Below are positions 18,443 to 27,111 of a stretch of 34,352 nt of DNA, in pieces. The notes below the pieces were generated by a model. It saw only the letters and a list, made by a program, of their open reading frames with translations, had not been told where the DNA came from and searched no databases. The position numbers and the translations under genes were made by a program. How positions within the stretch are numbered: the stretch's first letter is position 1; the number at the start of each line of letters is the position of its first letter. The stretch is from Halobacteriales archaeon QH_8_67_36 (GTDB taxonomy: Archaea > Halobacteriota > Halobacteria > Halobacteriales > Haloarculaceae), in the NCBI GenBank assembly GCA_003021755.1, contig PXQZ01000018.1:9246-43597 (forward strand), written 5' to 3'.

Positions 18443-18509
18443 GGACTCAGACGTTCCTGGTTACTCACTCCGTTCGTTTCCTGGGCTGCGACTGATAGGG
18501 TTCAAATCC
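18432..18509. repeat. Inverted repeat GGATTTGAACC ... GGTTCAAATCC
   Basis: 11-nt perfect arms at 18432-18442 and 18499-18509. Confidence 0.75.
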
Positions 18510-18580
18510 AGAAGCGATTTCACGACTCACGGGTGCGAGTACACGCTACGCGGCGCTCGCGGGAAAGTTCGTCGTAGAAA

Positions 18581-18652
18581 TGCGCTGGCTGGGATTTGAA
18601 CCCAGGTTGTGACCATGGCAAGGTCACGTGATACCAACTACACTACCAGCGC
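18581..18652 (-). tRNA. tRNA-Gly(GCC)
   Basis: Reverse complement GCGCTGGTAGTGTAGTTGGTATCACGTGACCTTGCCATGGTCACAACCTGGGTTCAAATCCCAGCCAGCGCA: 7-bp acceptor stem, GCC anticodon, T loop TTCAAAT. Confidence 0.95.
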
Positions 18653-18744
18653 TCACTTCGTTCGCCCCGCCCTCACGACCATGTGAGGTCGCTCGGTACC
18701 GGTGCGCACGTCGCCCCGCTGCATTCCGGACTGGCGGGGGTGAT

Positions 18745-18755
18745 GGTAAAAAGCC
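18745..18755 (-). promoter_or_regulatory. Candidate TATA box for tRNA-Gly
   Basis: - strand GGCTTTTTACC about 95 nt upstream of the mature 5' end. Confidence 0.4.
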
Positions 18756-18927
18756 TTGCGTTTCACAGGGAAGTTCGGGGGCAACGTGGGTATCGTGTTG
18801 TCACCCGGTACTGACACCGCGGTCACATCGACGACTTTCGGAAGCGGCAATCGCCGTGTGTGCCGTTCGCACGCGACGGGCCTCGAAGGGGCGTGTGAAC
18901 GCGTCCCATCGCACGCGCGAAGCGGGG

Positions 18928-18937
18928 TCTTTTTACC
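18928..18937 (+). promoter_or_regulatory. Candidate TATA box for the SPOUT-r-protein operon
   Basis: + strand GGGTCTTTTTACC upstream of the ATG at 18994; shares CTTTTTACC with the divergent tRNA promoter. Confidence 0.45.
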
Positions 18938-18993
18938 GTAGGGGCGGAGTAGTATCGCTACAGTCTAGTGGCGCGACGTGGAAGCGTCACGGC

Positions 18994-19839
18994 ATGACGA
19001 CCAGCGTACTCGTGCCCGACTCCCTCACACGGGAAGCCGAGGACCGACGCGAGGCGACTCGCAAACTGGGATACGTGGCCCGCGCGGCCACGACGTTCCA
19101 GGTCGACCGGCTGACGGTGTTTCCGGACCCAGACGGAGCCGGCAAACGGGAAGACGGGTTCGTCGAAACCGTGCTGCGGTACGCCGCGACGCCGCCGCAC
19201 CTTCGAAAGGAGATGTGGGGCAAGCGGGACGAACTAGAGTACGTCGGCGTCCTGCCGCCGCTCCGCGTGCGTTCACAGACCGGCTCCGGATCCGAGGGTT
19301 CGGGGTCGTTAAGACAGGGAATCGTGACCGAGGTCGGAGCTGATGGGCGCGTCCGGGTCAATTGCGGTATGCAACACCCGATCTCCCTCCCCGTTCCGGA
19401 CGGACTGGACGCGGGCGAGGGGGAGCGCGTGACCGTCAGGGTCTCTTCGCGACGGCCGGTCCGGGCGAAACTCGTCGACCACCCCACGCCGGGGTTCGAC
19501 GTCGTTTCCGCGGACCTCAACAGGGCACTCTCGCGTGACGACGCCGGACTCACCATCGCGTCATCGCGATACGGTGAGCTGGCAACGACTCGTCGGCTGG
19601 GCCAACTGGCCCACCGACGGGACACCGAGGGCGGCATGACAGTCGCTTTCGGGGCACCCGAGCGTGGGTTACCGTCCATACTCGACGTGGACCCGGACTC
19701 CGTCCGGGGAGACCAGCACAACGACGAATCCACAGGGTTCGACCGCTGGCTGAATACGGTTCCGAACCAGGGCAGCGAGGTCGTGCGAACTGAAGAAGCG
19801 ATGTTCGCCTCCCTCGCCTGTCTAACCCTCACGGAGTAA
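18994..19839 (+). CDS. SPOUT-family RNA methyltransferase (putative RNA uridine N3 methyltransferase, COG2106-like)
   Basis: ATG 18994, MTTSVLVPDSLTREAEDRREATRKLGYVARAATTFQVDRLTVFPD; conserved position 5' of uL3 in haloarchaea. Confidence 0.85.
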   Translation: MTTSVLVPDSLTREAEDRREATRKLGYVARAATTFQVDRLTVFPDPDGAGKREDGFVETVLRYAATPPHLRKEMWGKRDELEYVGVLPPLRVRSQTGSGSEGSGSLRQGIVTEVGADGRVRVNCGMQHPISLPVPDGLDAGEGERVTVRVSSRRPVRAKLVDHPTPGFDVVSADLNRALSRDDAGLTIASSRYGELATTRRLGQLAHRRDTEGGMTVAFGAPERGLPSILDVDPDSVRGDQHNDESTGFDRWLNTVPNQGSEVVRTEEAMFASLACLTLTE

Positions 19840-19843
19840 ACGA

Positions 19844-20860
19844 ATGCCACAACCAAGCAGACCACGCAAAGGCTCGCTGGGCTTTGGCCCGCGCAAGCGC
19901 TCGACGAGCGAGACGCCTCGCTTCAACAGCTGGCCGTCCGACGACGGCCAGCCGGGCGTCCAGGGGTTCGCCGGCTACAAGGCGGGTATGACACACGTCG
20001 TACTCGTCAACGACGAACCCAACTCCCCCCGCGAAGGGATGGAGGAGACTGTCCCGGTGACAGTCGTCGAGACGCCGCCGATGCGCGCCGTCGCCCTGCG
20101 TGCGTACGAAGACACGCCGTACGGTCAGCGTCCGCTGACGGAGGTCTGGACCGACGAGTTCCACGAGAACCTCGACCGGGCCCTGAACCTGCCGGAGGAC
20201 CACGACCCGGACGCTGCTGAGGAACAGATACGCGACGCTCTCGGGAGCGACACCCTCGGGGACGTGCGTCTCATCACGCACACCGTCCCCGACGCCGTTC
20301 CGAGCGTCCCGAAGAAAAAGCCCGACGTGATGGAGACTCGCGTCGGCGGTGGGTCCGTCGCGGACCGCCTCGACCACGCCCTCGAACTCGTCGACGACGG
20401 TGGCGAGCACTCGATGAACGACGTCTTCCGCGCCGGTGAGTACACCGACATCGCGGGCGTCACCAAGGGCAAAGGGACACAGGGTCCCGTCAAGCGGTGG
20501 GGCGTCCAGAAGCGGAAGGGCAAACACGCCCGCCAGGGCTGGCGCCGACGCATCGGCAACCTCGGCCCATGGAACCCATCTCGCGTGCGCTCGACGGTCC
20601 CCCAGCAGGGACAGACCGGCTACCACCAGCGCACCGAACTCAACAAGCGCCTCATCGACGTCGGCGAGGGCGACGACGCCACCGTCGACGGCGGCTTCGT
20701 CAACTACGGCGAGGTCGACGGGCCGTACACGCTCGTCAAAGGCTCGGTCCCCGGCCCGGACAAGCGCCTGGTGCGCTTCCGGCCCGCGGTCCGACCCAAC
20801 GACCAGCCGCGCCTCGACCCCGAGGTGCGCTTCGTCTCCACGGAATCGAACCAGGGATAA
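19844..20860 (+). CDS. rpl3: 50S ribosomal protein L3 (uL3)
   Basis: MPQPSRPRKGSLGFGPRKRSTSETPRFNSWP; GVTKGKGTQGPVKRWGVQKRKGKHARQGWRRRIGNLGPW. Confidence 0.97.
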   Translation: MPQPSRPRKGSLGFGPRKRSTSETPRFNSWPSDDGQPGVQGFAGYKAGMTHVVLVNDEPNSPREGMEETVPVTVVETPPMRAVALRAYEDTPYGQRPLTEVWTDEFHENLDRALNLPEDHDPDAAEEQIRDALGSDTLGDVRLITHTVPDAVPSVPKKKPDVMETRVGGGSVADRLDHALELVDDGGEHSMNDVFRAGEYTDIAGVTKGKGTQGPVKRWGVQKRKGKHARQGWRRRIGNLGPWNPSRVRSTVPQQGQTGYHQRTELNKRLIDVGEGDDATVDGGFVNYGEVDGPYTLVKGSVPGPDKRLVRFRPAVRPNDQPRLDPEVRFVSTESNQG

Positions 20861-20863
20861 TCC

Positions 20864-21604
20864 ATGCAGGCAACCATCTACGATCTGGACGGCGAGGCCG
20901 ACGGCGAGGTCGAGCTCCCCGGTGTCTTCGAGACGCCGGTCCGCTCGGACCTCATCGCCAAGGCAGTACACGCCGCCCAGGCAAACCGAAAACAGGACTA
21001 CGGAACCGACGAGTACGCCGGCCTGCGAACGCCGGCAGAGTCGTTCGGTAGCGGCCGCGGTCAGGCACACGTCCCCCAACAGGACGGCCGTGCCCGCCGC
21101 GTCCCGCAGGCGGTCAAGGGCCGCGCGGCCCACCCGCCCAAAGCCGAGAAAGACCGCTCCGTCGACATCAACGACAAGGAGCGCCAACTCGCCGTCCGGT
21201 CGGCGCTCGCCGCCACGACGGACGCCGAACTCGTCGCCGAGCGCGGTCACGAGTTCGACCGTGATGAGGTCCCCGTCGTCGTCTCCGACGACTTCGAGGA
21301 CCTGGTCAAGACCCAGGCGGTCCTGGGGCTGCTGGAGGCGCTCGACATCGACGCGGACATCGAGCGCGCCGACGACACGAAAATAAAGGCCGGACGGGGT
21401 TCGATGCGCGGACGGAAGTACCGCCGCCCCTCCTCCATCCTCTTCGTGACCAGCGACGAGCCGTCCACGGCCGCCCGCAACCTCGCGGGCGTCGACGTGG
21501 CCACCGCGCGTGAGGTCAACGCGGAAGACCTCGCGCCCGGCGCCGCGCCCGGCCGGCTCACCGTCTTCACCGAGTCCGCCGTCGAGGAGGTCGGTTCCAG
21601 ATGA
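20864..21604 (+). CDS. rpl4: 50S ribosomal protein L4 (uL4)
   Basis: MQATIYDLDGEADGEVELPGVFETPVRSDLI; AGRGSMRGRKYRRPSSILFV. Confidence 0.97.
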   Translation: MQATIYDLDGEADGEVELPGVFETPVRSDLIAKAVHAAQANRKQDYGTDEYAGLRTPAESFGSGRGQAHVPQQDGRARRVPQAVKGRAAHPPKAEKDRSVDINDKERQLAVRSALAATTDAELVAERGHEFDRDEVPVVVSDDFEDLVKTQAVLGLLEALDIDADIERADDTKIKAGRGSMRGRKYRRPSSILFVTSDEPSTAARNLAGVDVATAREVNAEDLAPGAAPGRLTVFTESAVEEVGSR

Positions 21605-21858
21605 GCTGGGACGTCATCAAGTATCCACACGTCACGGAGAAGGCCATGAACGACATGGACTTCCAGAACAAGCTCCAGTTCGTCGTCGACGACGCCGCTG
21701 GGAAGCCGGCGGTCGCCGAGGCCGTCGAATCCCAGTACGACGTCACAGTCGTCGGCGTGAACACGCAGCACACGATGGACGGCGACAAGAAGGCCGTCGT
21801 GCGCCTCTCGGAGGACGACGACGCCCAGGAAGTCGCCTCCAGGATCGGGGTGTTCTAA
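21601..21858 (+). CDS. rpl23: 50S ribosomal protein L23 (uL23)
   Basis: MSWDVIKYPHVTEKAMNDMDFQNKLQFVVDD; 4-nt ATGA overlap with uL4. Confidence 0.97.
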   Translation: MSWDVIKYPHVTEKAMNDMDFQNKLQFVVDDAAGKPAVAEAVESQYDVTVVGVNTQHTMDGDKKAVVRLSEDDDAQEVASRIGVF

Positions 21859-21860
21859 CG

Positions 21861-22628
21861 ATGGGACGACGAATTCAAGGACAACGACGCGGTCGCGGGA
21901 CGTCCACGTTCCGGGCGCCCTCGCACCGCTACAAGGCCGACCTGCAGCACCGCAAGGTCGAAGACGGCGACGTCGTCGCCGGGACCGTCGTGGACATCGA
22001 GCACGACCCGGCCCGCTCGGCGCCCGTCGCGGCCGTCGAGTTCGAGGACAGCGAGGGACAAAGCGCCTCGGGCAGCCGAACGCAGTCCGGCGACGGCGAC
22101 CACCGACTCGTGCTCGCGCCGGAAGGCGTGGGCGTGGGCGACGAACTGCAGGTCGGCGTCAGTGCCGAAATCGCCCCCGGGAACACGCTTCCGCTCGCGG
22201 AGATTCCCGAGGGTGTACCGGTGTGTAACGTCGAGTCCAGCCCCGGTGACGGTGGCCGCTTCGCCCGCTCGTCGGGCGTCAACGCCACGCTGCTCACCCA
22301 CGATCGTAACGTCGCGGTCGTGACGCTTCCCTCCGGGGAGATGAAGCGACTGGACCCGCAGTGTCGTGCGACCATCGGCGTCGTCGCCGGTGGCGGCCGG
22401 ACCGATAAGCCGTACGTCAAGGCCGGCAAGAAGCATCACAAGATGAAAGCCCGCGGGACGAAGTACCCACGCGTCCGTGGTGTCGCGATGAACGCCGTCG
22501 ACCACCCCTTCGGTGGCGGTGGCCGACAGCACCCCGGCAAGCCCAAGTCCATCTCCCGCAACGCTCCACCGGGACGCAAAGTCGGGGACATCGCCTCGAA
22601 GCGGACCGGTCGAGGTGGTAACGAATGA
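21861..22628 (+). CDS. rpl2: 50S ribosomal protein L2 (uL2)
   Basis: MGRRIQGQRRGRGTSTFRAPSHRYKADL; GVAMNAVDHPFGGGGRQHPGKPKSISRNAPPGRKVG. Confidence 0.97.
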   Translation: MGRRIQGQRRGRGTSTFRAPSHRYKADLQHRKVEDGDVVAGTVVDIEHDPARSAPVAAVEFEDSEGQSASGSRTQSGDGDHRLVLAPEGVGVGDELQVGVSAEIAPGNTLPLAEIPEGVPVCNVESSPGDGGRFARSSGVNATLLTHDRNVAVVTLPSGEMKRLDPQCRATIGVVAGGGRTDKPYVKAGKKHHKMKARGTKYPRVRGVAMNAVDHPFGGGGRQHPGKPKSISRNAPPGRKVGDIASKRTGRGGNE

Positions 22629-22633
22629 GGTCC

Positions 22634-22654
22634 GTTGCACGCTGTGTGTGCAAC
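22634..22654 (+). promoter_or_regulatory. Hairpin in the uL2-uS19 intergenic gap
   Basis: Perfect 7-bp arms GTTGCAC / GTGCAAC, loop GCTGTGT. Confidence 0.55.
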
Positions 22655-22667
22655 ACCCTCATCGGTG

Positions 22668-22680
22668 TCACCGGAGGTGA
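22668..22680 (+). promoter_or_regulatory. Shine-Dalgarno GGAGGTGA contained in a short hairpin upstream of uS19
   Basis: TCACC-GGA-GGTGA; the uS19 ATG is at 22687. Confidence 0.55.
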
Positions 22681-22686
22681 GAACAA

Positions 22687-23109
22687 ATGAGTTCAGAGTA
22701 TCAAATCGGCCACGAGGGAGCGTTCTCCTTCCGAGGCCACACGCTCGACGAGCTACAGGACATGGAGCTCGAAGAAGTCGCGGAACTGCTCCCCGCTCGC
22801 CAGCGGCGAAGTATCGAACGCGGTCTGACCGAGGAAAAGCAGAAGCTCCTCGCAAAGGCCCGCGACGCCGAGGAGGAGGCGACGGCCAACGACCCCATCC
22901 GCACGCACCTGCGCGACATGCCGGTGCTGCCGGTGATGGTCGACCTCACCTTCGCCGTCCACAACGGGCAGGCGTTCGAGCGCGTGCGCGTCGAGCCCGA
23001 GATGCTCGGCCACTACCTCGGTGAGTTCCAGCTCACCCGCAGCTCGGTCGAACACGGTCAGGCCGGCATCGGGGCGACACGCTCCTCGAAATTCGTACCG
23101 CTCAAGTAA
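22687..23109 (+). CDS. rps19: 30S ribosomal protein S19 (uS19)
   Basis: [73 protein letters not shown]. Confidence 0.97.
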   Translation: MSSEYQIGHEGAFSFRGHTLDELQDMELEEVAELLPARQRRSIERGLTEEKQKLLAKARDAEEEATANDPIRTHLRDMPVLPVMVDLTFAVHNGQAFERVRVEPEMLGHYLGEFQLTRSSVEHGQAGIGATRSSKFVPLK

Positions 23110-23111
23110 TC

Positions 23112-23621
23112 ATGGGAATCAGCTACTCAGTCGACGCCGACCCGGACGTCACCGCGAAAGCGATGCTTCGGGAGCGGCAGATGAGCATCAAGCACAGCAA
23201 GGCCATTGCCCGCGAAATCAAGGGCAAGACGGCCGGCGAGGCCGTCGAGTTCCTCGAATCGGTCGCCGCGGGCGACCGGCCGGTCGCGTTCAAACAGCAC
23301 AACTCCGGCGTCGGCCACGAGTCGAAGGTCGACGGCTGGGACGCGGGTCGCTTCCCGAAGAAGGCCAGCGAGGCCTTCATCGACCTGCTGGAAAACGCCA
23401 TCGGCAACGCCGACCACCAGGGTTTCGACGGTGAAACCATGGAAATAATGCACGTCGCCGCCCACAAGGTCGGCGAGTCGCAGGGTCGCAAACCGCGTGC
23501 GATGGGCCGGGCGTCCGCCTGGAACGCCACGCAGGTCGACGTCGAACTCATCCTCGAGGATAGCGAGGCCGCCGAGGCCTCGGACCGGAGCGGCGGTAGC
23601 CGCGACGGGGGAGACACGTAA
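23112..23621 (+). CDS. rpl22: 50S ribosomal protein L22 (uL22)
   Basis: MGISYSVDADPDVTAKAMLRERQMSIKHSKAIAREIKGK. Confidence 0.97.
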   Translation: MGISYSVDADPDVTAKAMLRERQMSIKHSKAIAREIKGKTAGEAVEFLESVAAGDRPVAFKQHNSGVGHESKVDGWDAGRFPKKASEAFIDLLENAIGNADHQGFDGETMEIMHVAAHKVGESQGRKPRAMGRASAWNATQVDVELILEDSEAAEASDRSGGSRDGGDT

Positions 23622-24556
23622 TGGCCGACGAACAGCAGTTCATCGAGGACGGGCTCCAGCGGACCCAGATCGACGAGTTCTTCGCAGAGGAGCTCGGTCG
23701 CGCCGGCTACGGCGGCATGGACGTCGCCAAGACGCCGATGGGCACGCAGATCGTCCTCAAAGCCGAGAAGCCGGGGATGGTCATCGGCAAGGGCGGGAAG
23801 AACATCCGGAAGATCACGACGGAACTCGAGGAGCGGTTCAACCTCGACGACCCACAGATCGACGTCCAGGAAGTCGATGAGCCGGACCTCAACGCCCGCA
23901 TCGTCGCGGACCGCCTGGGTAACGCCCTCGAACGCGGCTGGTACTTCCGAAAGGCCGGCCACACCACCATCGACCGAATCATGGAGTCGGGCGCGCTCGG
24001 TGCCGAAATCGTCCTCTCCGGGAAGGTCACCGGTGCACGCTCGCGCGTCGAGAAGTTCAACCGCGGCTACATCAAGCACAACGGCGAACCCGCCGAGGAC
24101 ATCGTCGACAGCGGTGTCGGCGTCGCCGTGATGAAGCTCGGGACCATCGGCGTCCAGGTGAAGATAATCCCGCCGAACGCCCAGCTTCCCGACGACTTCG
24201 AGGTCTACGAGGACGTCGAGATCGAGGACTACGTCCCCGACACGGACGGGGAAAGCGTCGAGGAACTCCTCGAAGGCGAGCCGGCGGAGGCCGACGAGGC
24301 CGCCGAAGCCGACGCCGAGGAGGCCGCTGACGCGGCCGACGAGGAGGTCATCGAGGAAGCGGTCGATATCCCGACTGACGACGACGTCGAGGACGTCGAC
24401 GTCGACGAACTCGAAGACGCCGTCGACGAGGAACTCGACGAGGACGTCGAGGCCGAAGCCGCGGAACTCATGGACGAGATGGACAGCGCGGACGGCGAGT
24501 CCGCGGACGGTTCGGGCGGCGAGGGCCGCGAGGACGACGAGGAGGGTGACGAATAA
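23621..24556 (+). CDS. rps3: 30S ribosomal protein S3 (uS3) with long acidic C-terminal tail
   Basis: KH domain [24 protein letters not shown]-terminal ~100 residues almost entirely D/E/A. Confidence 0.97.
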   Translation: MADEQQFIEDGLQRTQIDEFFAEELGRAGYGGMDVAKTPMGTQIVLKAEKPGMVIGKGGKNIRKITTELEERFNLDDPQIDVQEVDEPDLNARIVADRLGNALERGWYFRKAGHTTIDRIMESGALGAEIVLSGKVTGARSRVEKFNRGYIKHNGEPAEDIVDSGVGVAVMKLGTIGVQVKIIPPNAQLPDDFEVYEDVEIEDYVPDTDGESVEELLEGEPAEADEAAEADAEEAADAADEEVIEEAVDIPTDDDVEDVDVDELEDAVDEELDEDVEAEAAELMDEMDSADGESADGSGGEGREDDEEGDE

Positions 24557-24774
24557 TGGCCGTCCTCCACGTCCAGGAGATTCGCGACATGACCCCCGCC
24601 GAGCGGGAGGCGGAACTCGAAGACCTCAAGACGGAACTGCTCAACGCCCGCGCCACGCTGGCTGCGGGTGGCGCCCCGGACAACCCGGGTCGCATCAAGG
24701 AACTGAAGAAGGCCATCGCCCGCATCAAGACGATTCAGGGCGAAGAAGGCGACCTCCAGTCGGAGGACGAATAA
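24556..24774 (+). CDS. rpl29: 50S ribosomal protein L29 (uL29)
   Basis: [33 protein letters not shown]. Confidence 0.95.
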   Translation: MAVLHVQEIRDMTPAEREAELEDLKTELLNARATLAAGGAPDNPGRIKELKKAIARIKTIQGEEGDLQSEDE

Positions 24775-25160
24775 TGCCACTGACACCCGAGACGCTCACG
24801 CGGCACGAACTCGTCGGCCTCGACGTCGAGGTCGTCGCGGCGTCCAACCCGGACGCCGTCGGTATCAGCGGCCGCGTCGTCATGGAGACGACACAGCTGC
24901 TGACCGTCGAGCGAGACGCTCGGGTGTGGCACGTGCCGAAGGCGGACGCGACGTTCGCGTTCGACCTCCCCTCGGGCAGCAGCGAGGCCCACAGCGCCTC
25001 GACAGGCGTGAGTAGCGCAGAGCGCGCGGACCGATCGAGCGGGCAGAGCCCGCGAGATAGCGGCGACGAGCCGCGAACGCGGGTCCGGGTGGAGGGCGAG
25101 CGACTCGTCGACCGTCCCGCCCGACGCACAGCGAACGCAGGTGATTCCAAATGGCGCTAG
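24774..25160 (+). CDS. rnp1: Ribonuclease P protein component 1 (Rpp29/Pop4 homologue)
   Basis: [46 protein letters not shown] ... [12 protein letters not shown]; 1-nt overlap with uL29. Confidence 0.92.
   Translation: MPLTPETLTRHELVGLDVEVVAASNPDAVGISGRVVMETTQLLTVERDARVWHVPKADATFAFDLPSGSSEAHSASTGVSSAERADRSSGQSPRDSGDEPRTRVRVEGERLVDRPARRTANAGDSKWR
24996..25058 (+). repeat. Palindromic low-complexity element translated in frame within rnp1
   Basis: GCCTCGACAGGCGTGAGTAGCGCAGA...GCGGGC-AGA-GCCCGCGAGAT; aligns with 27010-27075. Confidence 0.6.
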
Positions 25161-25501
25161 GACTGAACGTACAGGAACCGGAGACGGCCTGTTCCGACCG
25201 GAACTGCCCCTTCCACGGAGAGCTCTCCGTGCGCGGGCAGACGCTGAACGGAGAGGTCGCTTCCACTGACATGGAGAAGACCGTCGTCGTCGAACGCGAG
25301 TACGACGTGAAGGTGCCCAAATACGACCGCTTTATGAAGCGGCGGAGCCGCGTCCCGGCTCACGCACCCGATTGTCTCGACCTCGCGGTCGGTGACACGG
25401 TCACGATAGCAGAGTGTCGACCGCTCTCGAAGACGAAAAGTCACGTCGTCGTGAGTGTGGCCGGCGAGGCCACGGACGACTTCGAGGACGGTGAGCAATA
25501 A
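25151..25501 (+). CDS. rps17: 30S ribosomal protein S17 (uS17)
   Basis: [61 protein letters not shown]. Confidence 0.96.
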   Translation: MALGLNVQEPETACSDRNCPFHGELSVRGQTLNGEVASTDMEKTVVVEREYDVKVPKYDRFMKRRSRVPAHAPDCLDLAVGDTVTIAECRPLSKTKSHVVVSVAGEATDDFEDGEQ

Positions 25502-25899
25502 TGGAGGCAATGAACGCCGACGTCACCCAGGGCCTGGAGAAGGGCTCGCTGGTAACGTGTGCCGACAACACCGGTGCACGCCAGCTGAAAGTCGTCTCCG
25601 TCCACGGCTACTCGGGGACGAAAAACCGCCATCCGAAGGCGGGGCTGGGCGACAAGATCACGGTCTCGGTCACCAAGGGGACACCCGAAATGCGTCGCCA
25701 GGTGCTCGAAGCCGTCGTCGTCCGCCAGCGCAAACCCATCCGCCGTCCCGACGGCACCCGCGTCAAGTTCGAAGACAACGCGGCCGTCGTCGTGGACGAG
25801 AACGAGGACCCGCGCGGGACCGAGCTGAAAGGCCCCATCTCGCGGGAAGTCGCGGAACGGTTCGGGAGCGTCGCCTCCGCAGCGACGATGATCGTATAG
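25501..25899 (+). CDS. rpl14: 50S ribosomal protein L14 (uL14)
   Basis: [31 protein letters not shown]; start at 25501 or 25510. Confidence 0.96.
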   Translation: MEAMNADVTQGLEKGSLVTCADNTGARQLKVVSVHGYSGTKNRHPKAGLGDKITVSVTKGTPEMRRQVLEAVVVRQRKPIRRPDGTRVKFEDNAAVVVDENEDPRGTELKGPISREVAERFGSVASAATMIV

Positions 25900-25903
25900 A
25901 CCA

Positions 25904-26266
25904 ATGACACAGCAACCAGACAAACAGCGAAAGAGCGACCGAGACGCTCCGCTGCACGAGCGACACAAGCAGGTGCGGGCCACGCTGACCGAGGACCTCC
26001 GCGAGGAGTACGGCCAGCGCAACGTCCGCGTCAACGCCGGGGACACCGTCGAGGTGCTCCGTGGCGACTACGCCGGCGAGTCGGGCGAGGTCCTCGCCGT
26101 CGACCTCTCGGATACCGTCATCCACGTGGAGGACGTCACCCTGGAGACCACCGACGGCGAGGAAGTCCCCCGCCCGCTGGACACCTCGAACGTTCGGGTC
26201 ACGGACCTGAACACCGAGGACGAGCGCCGCGAGGCGCGTCTCGAATCGGAGGACGATACCGCATGA
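25904..26266 (+). CDS. rpl24: 50S ribosomal protein L24 (uL24)
   Basis: [30 protein letters not shown] motif. Confidence 0.96.
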   Translation: MTQQPDKQRKSDRDAPLHERHKQVRATLTEDLREEYGQRNVRVNAGDTVEVLRGDYAGESGEVLAVDLSDTVIHVEDVTLETTDGEEVPRPLDTSNVRVTDLNTEDERREARLESEDDTA

Positions 26267-27111
26267 GCAAGCATCAGAAGCGCCTGTCGGTGCCCGACAG
26301 CTGGCCCGTCGAGCGCAAGACGGCAACGTTTACGGTCAAGGCCGGTGCCGGCCCGCACGGTGAGTCGGGGGTCCCCCTGCTCATCGTCCTGCGGGACGTG
26401 CTGGGCTATGCCGACACCCGCAAGGAAGCGCGCTACGCGCTCAACGAGGACAACGTCCTCATCAACGGGACGGCCGTTTCCGACGAGGAACGACCCGTCG
26501 GGATGTTCGACATCATGGCCTTCACCGAGCGCGAGGAGTACTACCGCGTCTTCCCCGGCGAGGGCGGCCGGCTGGCGCTGACGGCCATCGAGGCCGACGC
26601 CGCCGAGTCCAAGCTCGGGAAGATAGTCAACAAGACCGATGTCGCCGGCGGCGACGTCCAGCTCGGCCTCCACGACGGTGAGACGCTCATCGTCGAGGAC
26701 GGCAACGAGTACTCGGGCGGCGATTCGGTCGTCGTCGACAACGAGACCAGCGACGTCATCGCCCACTTCGAGTACGAAGAGGGCGCACTCGTCACGGCAG
26801 TCGACGGTGCCCACGCGGGCGAGATCGGCACCATCGACGAGATTCAGGTCACGCCGGGCTCGGCCCGGAACAACGTCCTCGTCGAACAGGACGGGGGCAG
26901 CGAGGCTCCCGATGAAGCCTCCGAAGGCGGCGACGCCGCCGACGGCTTCGAGACGGTCGAGGAGTACGTCGTCGTCATCGACGAGAACTTTACTGGCGAT
27001 GCCGGAACGGCATCGGAAAACGCGAATAGCGCGGAACAGAGTTCCGCGGACAGTCAAGCGGCGGAGCCGCGAGACGACGGTGAAGCCGTGAGCGAGGGTG
27101 ACAGCGAATGA
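26263..27111 (+). CDS. rps4e: 30S ribosomal protein S4e (eS4) with extended C-terminal region
   Basis: [60 protein letters not shown]. Confidence 0.96.
   Translation: MSKHQKRLSVPDSWPVERKTATFTVKAGAGPHGESGVPLLIVLRDVLGYADTRKEARYALNEDNVLINGTAVSDEERPVGMFDIMAFTEREEYYRVFPGEGGRLALTAIEADAAESKLGKIVNKTDVAGGDVQLGLHDGETLIVEDGNEYSGGDSVVVDNETSDVIAHFEYEEGALVTAVDGAHAGEIGTIDEIQVTPGSARNNVLVEQDGGSEAPDEASEGGDAADGFETVEEYVVVIDENFTGDAGTASENANSAEQSSADSQAAEPRDDGEAVSEGDSE
27010..27075 (+). repeat. Palindromic low-complexity element translated in frame within rps4e
   Basis: GCATCGGAAAACGCGAATAGCGCGGA... with perfect hairpin CGCGGAAC-AGA-GTTCCGCG (27030-27048) and GCGGC-GGA-GCCGC (27058-27070). Confidence 0.6.

Noticed and set aside
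19829-21250. 473-aa antisense ORF opposite uL3/uL4
   Set aside because: Composition artefact of third-position GC bias in the sense genes.
24229-24786. - strand ORF opposite the uS3 tail (Ser-rich 185 aa)
   Set aside because: Poly-Ser arises from reading GAC/GAG repeats antisense; not a gene.
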